A stretch of DNA of 7,275 nucleotides from Candidatus Sulfotelmatobacter sp. (GTDB lineage: Bacteria; Acidobacteriota; Terriglobia; Terriglobales; Acidobacteriaceae). The stretch lies in assembly GCA_030044775.1 (NCBI GenBank), contig JASICF010000629.1, forward strand, positions 1-7,275. The letters are read 5' to 3'. How positions within the stretch are numbered: the stretch's first letter is position 1; every line of letters starts with the position of its first letter. A program made the position numbers and the translations under genes. Below the pieces are notes generated by a model, which had not been told where the DNA came from, did no database searches, and saw only the letters and a program-made list of their open reading frames with translations. Positions 5,970 to 7,275 of the stretch are shown in pieces.

Positions 5970-7275
5970 TTGACTTCGGGAAATGGCAGAAACCCGCGAT
6001 CTAAGCAGACCGGGCTCCGTTACTGGATGCTGCGAGTGCTGGAGGAATGCGACAACGCCGCCGCCGACTTCAGCCCTGATCCGGTGCACGACCTGCGCGT
6101 CTCCTTGCGCCGCTGCCGTTCGCTTGCCGACGGATTGATGGCGCTCGATCCCGATCCCAATTGGAAGGCCATGAAGAAGGCGGGCAAGCGGCTGTTCCAG
6201 CGGCTCGGTGATCTTCGCGACACTCATGTGATGGAGGAATGGATCGACAAGTTGGATCCTGCAAACGGAAGCGCTCCCGCTGCGGACGAAGGAACGCCCC
6301 CGTCGCCCACAGCGAATTACGACTCCGCTGCCTCCTCCGACGGTCGGCCCGCTTTGCCCGACCCCACGCAAGCTCTGCGGAAAATACTTGATCTGCGGGA
6401 ACAGGAACAGAAACAGGAGGCGAAAGCGGCCGTCGACGGCTTCGATCGAAAGCAATGGCGGCAGTGGAGCAAGATGCTTCCTGCGCGCGCATCGCATTTT
6501 CGGCTGGGCAGCGCGCTCTTCAAGCATCTCGCCTTGGAACGCTGGATGGAGGCGCGGGAACTGCACAAGCGCGCCATGCGCAACCGTTCCCGGACCGCGT
6601 TGCACGCGCTGCGCATTGGCATCAAGCGATTTCGATACATCGTGGAAAATTTTCTTCCTGCCGAGCACAAGGCATGGAGCGACGACCTGAAAGAAATGCA
6701 GGATTTGCTGGGCGAGGTGCATGACCTCGATGTCCTCTGGTCGACTGCCCTTTCATCCCGTGTTTTTGCCGATGCGCATTCGCGAAGCCTTTGGCACGAG
6801 CGCATCCTTGGCGAGCGTACCCGGCGTGTTCAACGCTATCGCGAGAAGATGGTCGGCCCGAATTCTCTTTGGGAGCTGTGGCGCGCCGCATTGCCGCAAG
6901 GTAAGCAAATCGAAGTGCTTGCCCTGCGAAGAATGAAGCTGTGGGCAGGCGGACTCGATCCTGATTTTCCGCACTCAGAGCACGTCGCGCGCCTCGCCTT
7001 GCAGCTTTACGACGGGCTTTTGCGGTTATCCTGGCGGCCGGCTGCGGACCCTGCGTCAGCCCGTTCCAGTCTGTTAGCCGCAGCCTTGTTGCACGATGTA
7101 GGCAAATCAGATGGGGAAAAAGATCATCAGAAGAGATCGCTCGACTTGATTCGCAAACATCAAGGTCCGCTCGGCTGGAGTGAAAATGATCTGCAACGCG
7201 CAGCCATTGTTGCTCGTTTTCACCAGGGAGTTTTACCTGCGCGCAAGCACAAGCTGTTGCGCGACCTGCTTCCCG
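5970..7275 (+). CDS. CHAD domain - HD domain fusion protein, 3' end outside window
   Basis: The frame is open from TTG 5970 to the window edge, 435 residues so far. Residues about 14-260 form a CHAD domain, a helical bundle with conserved His and basic residues reported to bind inorganic polyphosphate. Its two halves show PVHDLRVSLRRCRSL (38-52) and ALHALRIGIKRFRYIVENF (210-228), and the second is followed by LQDLLGEVHDLDVLW-like sequence near 243-257. Between them, about 96-135 is a Pro/Ala/Ser/Asp-rich flexible insert. From about 330 a second module matches the HD domain at the C-terminus of Ppx/GppA exopolyphosphatases: His335 in the first helix, LLHDVGK with His375-Asp376, His386 in DHQKRS, and ARFHQG with His418. 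The metal ligands of a phosphohydrolase therefore appear intact. No actin-like Ppx catalytic domain is present in what is visible. I infer a polyphosphate-binding protein with a possible hydrolase or nucleotide-related activity; the substrate is unknown. No signal peptide. Confidence 0.87.
   Translation, partial: MTSGNGRNPRSKQTGLRYWMLRVLEECDNAAADFSPDPVHDLRVSLRRCRSLADGLMALDPDPNWKAMKKAGKRLFQRLGDLRDTHVMEEWIDKLDPANGSAPAADEGTPPSPTANYDSAASSDGRPALPDPTQALRKILDLREQEQKQEAKAAVDGFDRKQWRQWSKMLPARASHFRLGSALFKHLALERWMEARELHKRAMRNRSRTALHALRIGIKRFRYIVENFLPAEHKAWSDDLKEMQDLLGEVHDLDVLWSTALSSRVFADAHSRSLWHERILGERTRRVQRYREKMVGPNSLWELWRAALPQGKQIEVLALRRMKLWAGGLDPDFPHSEHVARLALQLYDGLLRLSWRPAADPASARSSLLAAALLHDVGKSDGEKDHQKRSLDLIRKHQGPLGWSENDLQRAAIVARFHQGVLPARKHKLLRDLLP

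Noticed and set aside
5670..6722. A 350-codon open frame on the minus strand opposite the CHAD-HD gene
   Set aside because: The plus strand carries a recognisable CHAD-HD protein with its own SD and start; the minus frame gives low-complexity, Arg/Ser/Gly-rich sequence with no motif and would overlap the HEAT/PilZ gene's 5' end.

Overview
The window looks like chromosomal DNA of a GC-rich, non-photosynthetic bacterium, most likely a member of the Acidobacteriota (class Terriglobia, Koribacter/Sulfotelmatobacter-like). I infer this from the gene order (nuoN, then ATP synthase Fo genes), from the style of the AtpB and AtpE proteins, and from a palindromic repeat beginning TGTCATTCTGAGCG that I associate, from memory, with that group. 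No database search was possible.

Region 1 (2-2936, plus strand) is an energy-conservation cluster. It holds the C-terminal half of complex I subunit NuoN, a small AtpZ-type protein, an AtpI-like ATP synthase subunit I, ATP synthase subunit a (atpB) and subunit c (atpE). Complex I pumps protons (or Na+) and the a/c pair forms the ion-conducting rotor and stator interface of ATP synthase, so maker and user of the ion gradient are encoded next to each other. The cluster stops after atpE at a strong intrinsic terminator (2962-2993). No atpF, atpH, atpA, atpG, atpD or atpC follows, so the ATP synthase genes are split. A roughly 100-bp palindromic repeat lies between atpB and atpE.

Region 2 (3019-5646, minus strand, probably extending to 5736) is one long gene for a soluble protein with a HEAT-like helical body and a C-terminal PilZ-like domain. 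It converges on atpE. Its 5' end is a puzzle: the reading frame stays open, with protein-like composition, for 30 codons upstream of the first ATG, up to an ATC codon placed correctly behind an AGGGG Shine-Dalgarno sequence.

Region 3 (5737-5969) is a 233-bp divergent intergenic region with a possible tiny ORF and a 10-bp palindrome, but no convincing promoter.

Region 4 (5970 to the window end, plus strand) is the 5' part of a gene starting at TTG. It encodes a CHAD domain (a family linked to polyphosphate binding) fused to an HD domain resembling the C-terminal domain of Ppx/GppA exopolyphosphatases. Together with region 2 this hints at signalling or polyphosphate physiology next to the ATP synthase genes, but that link is inference. 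I saw no tRNA, rRNA, CRISPR array, insertion sequence or phage gene.
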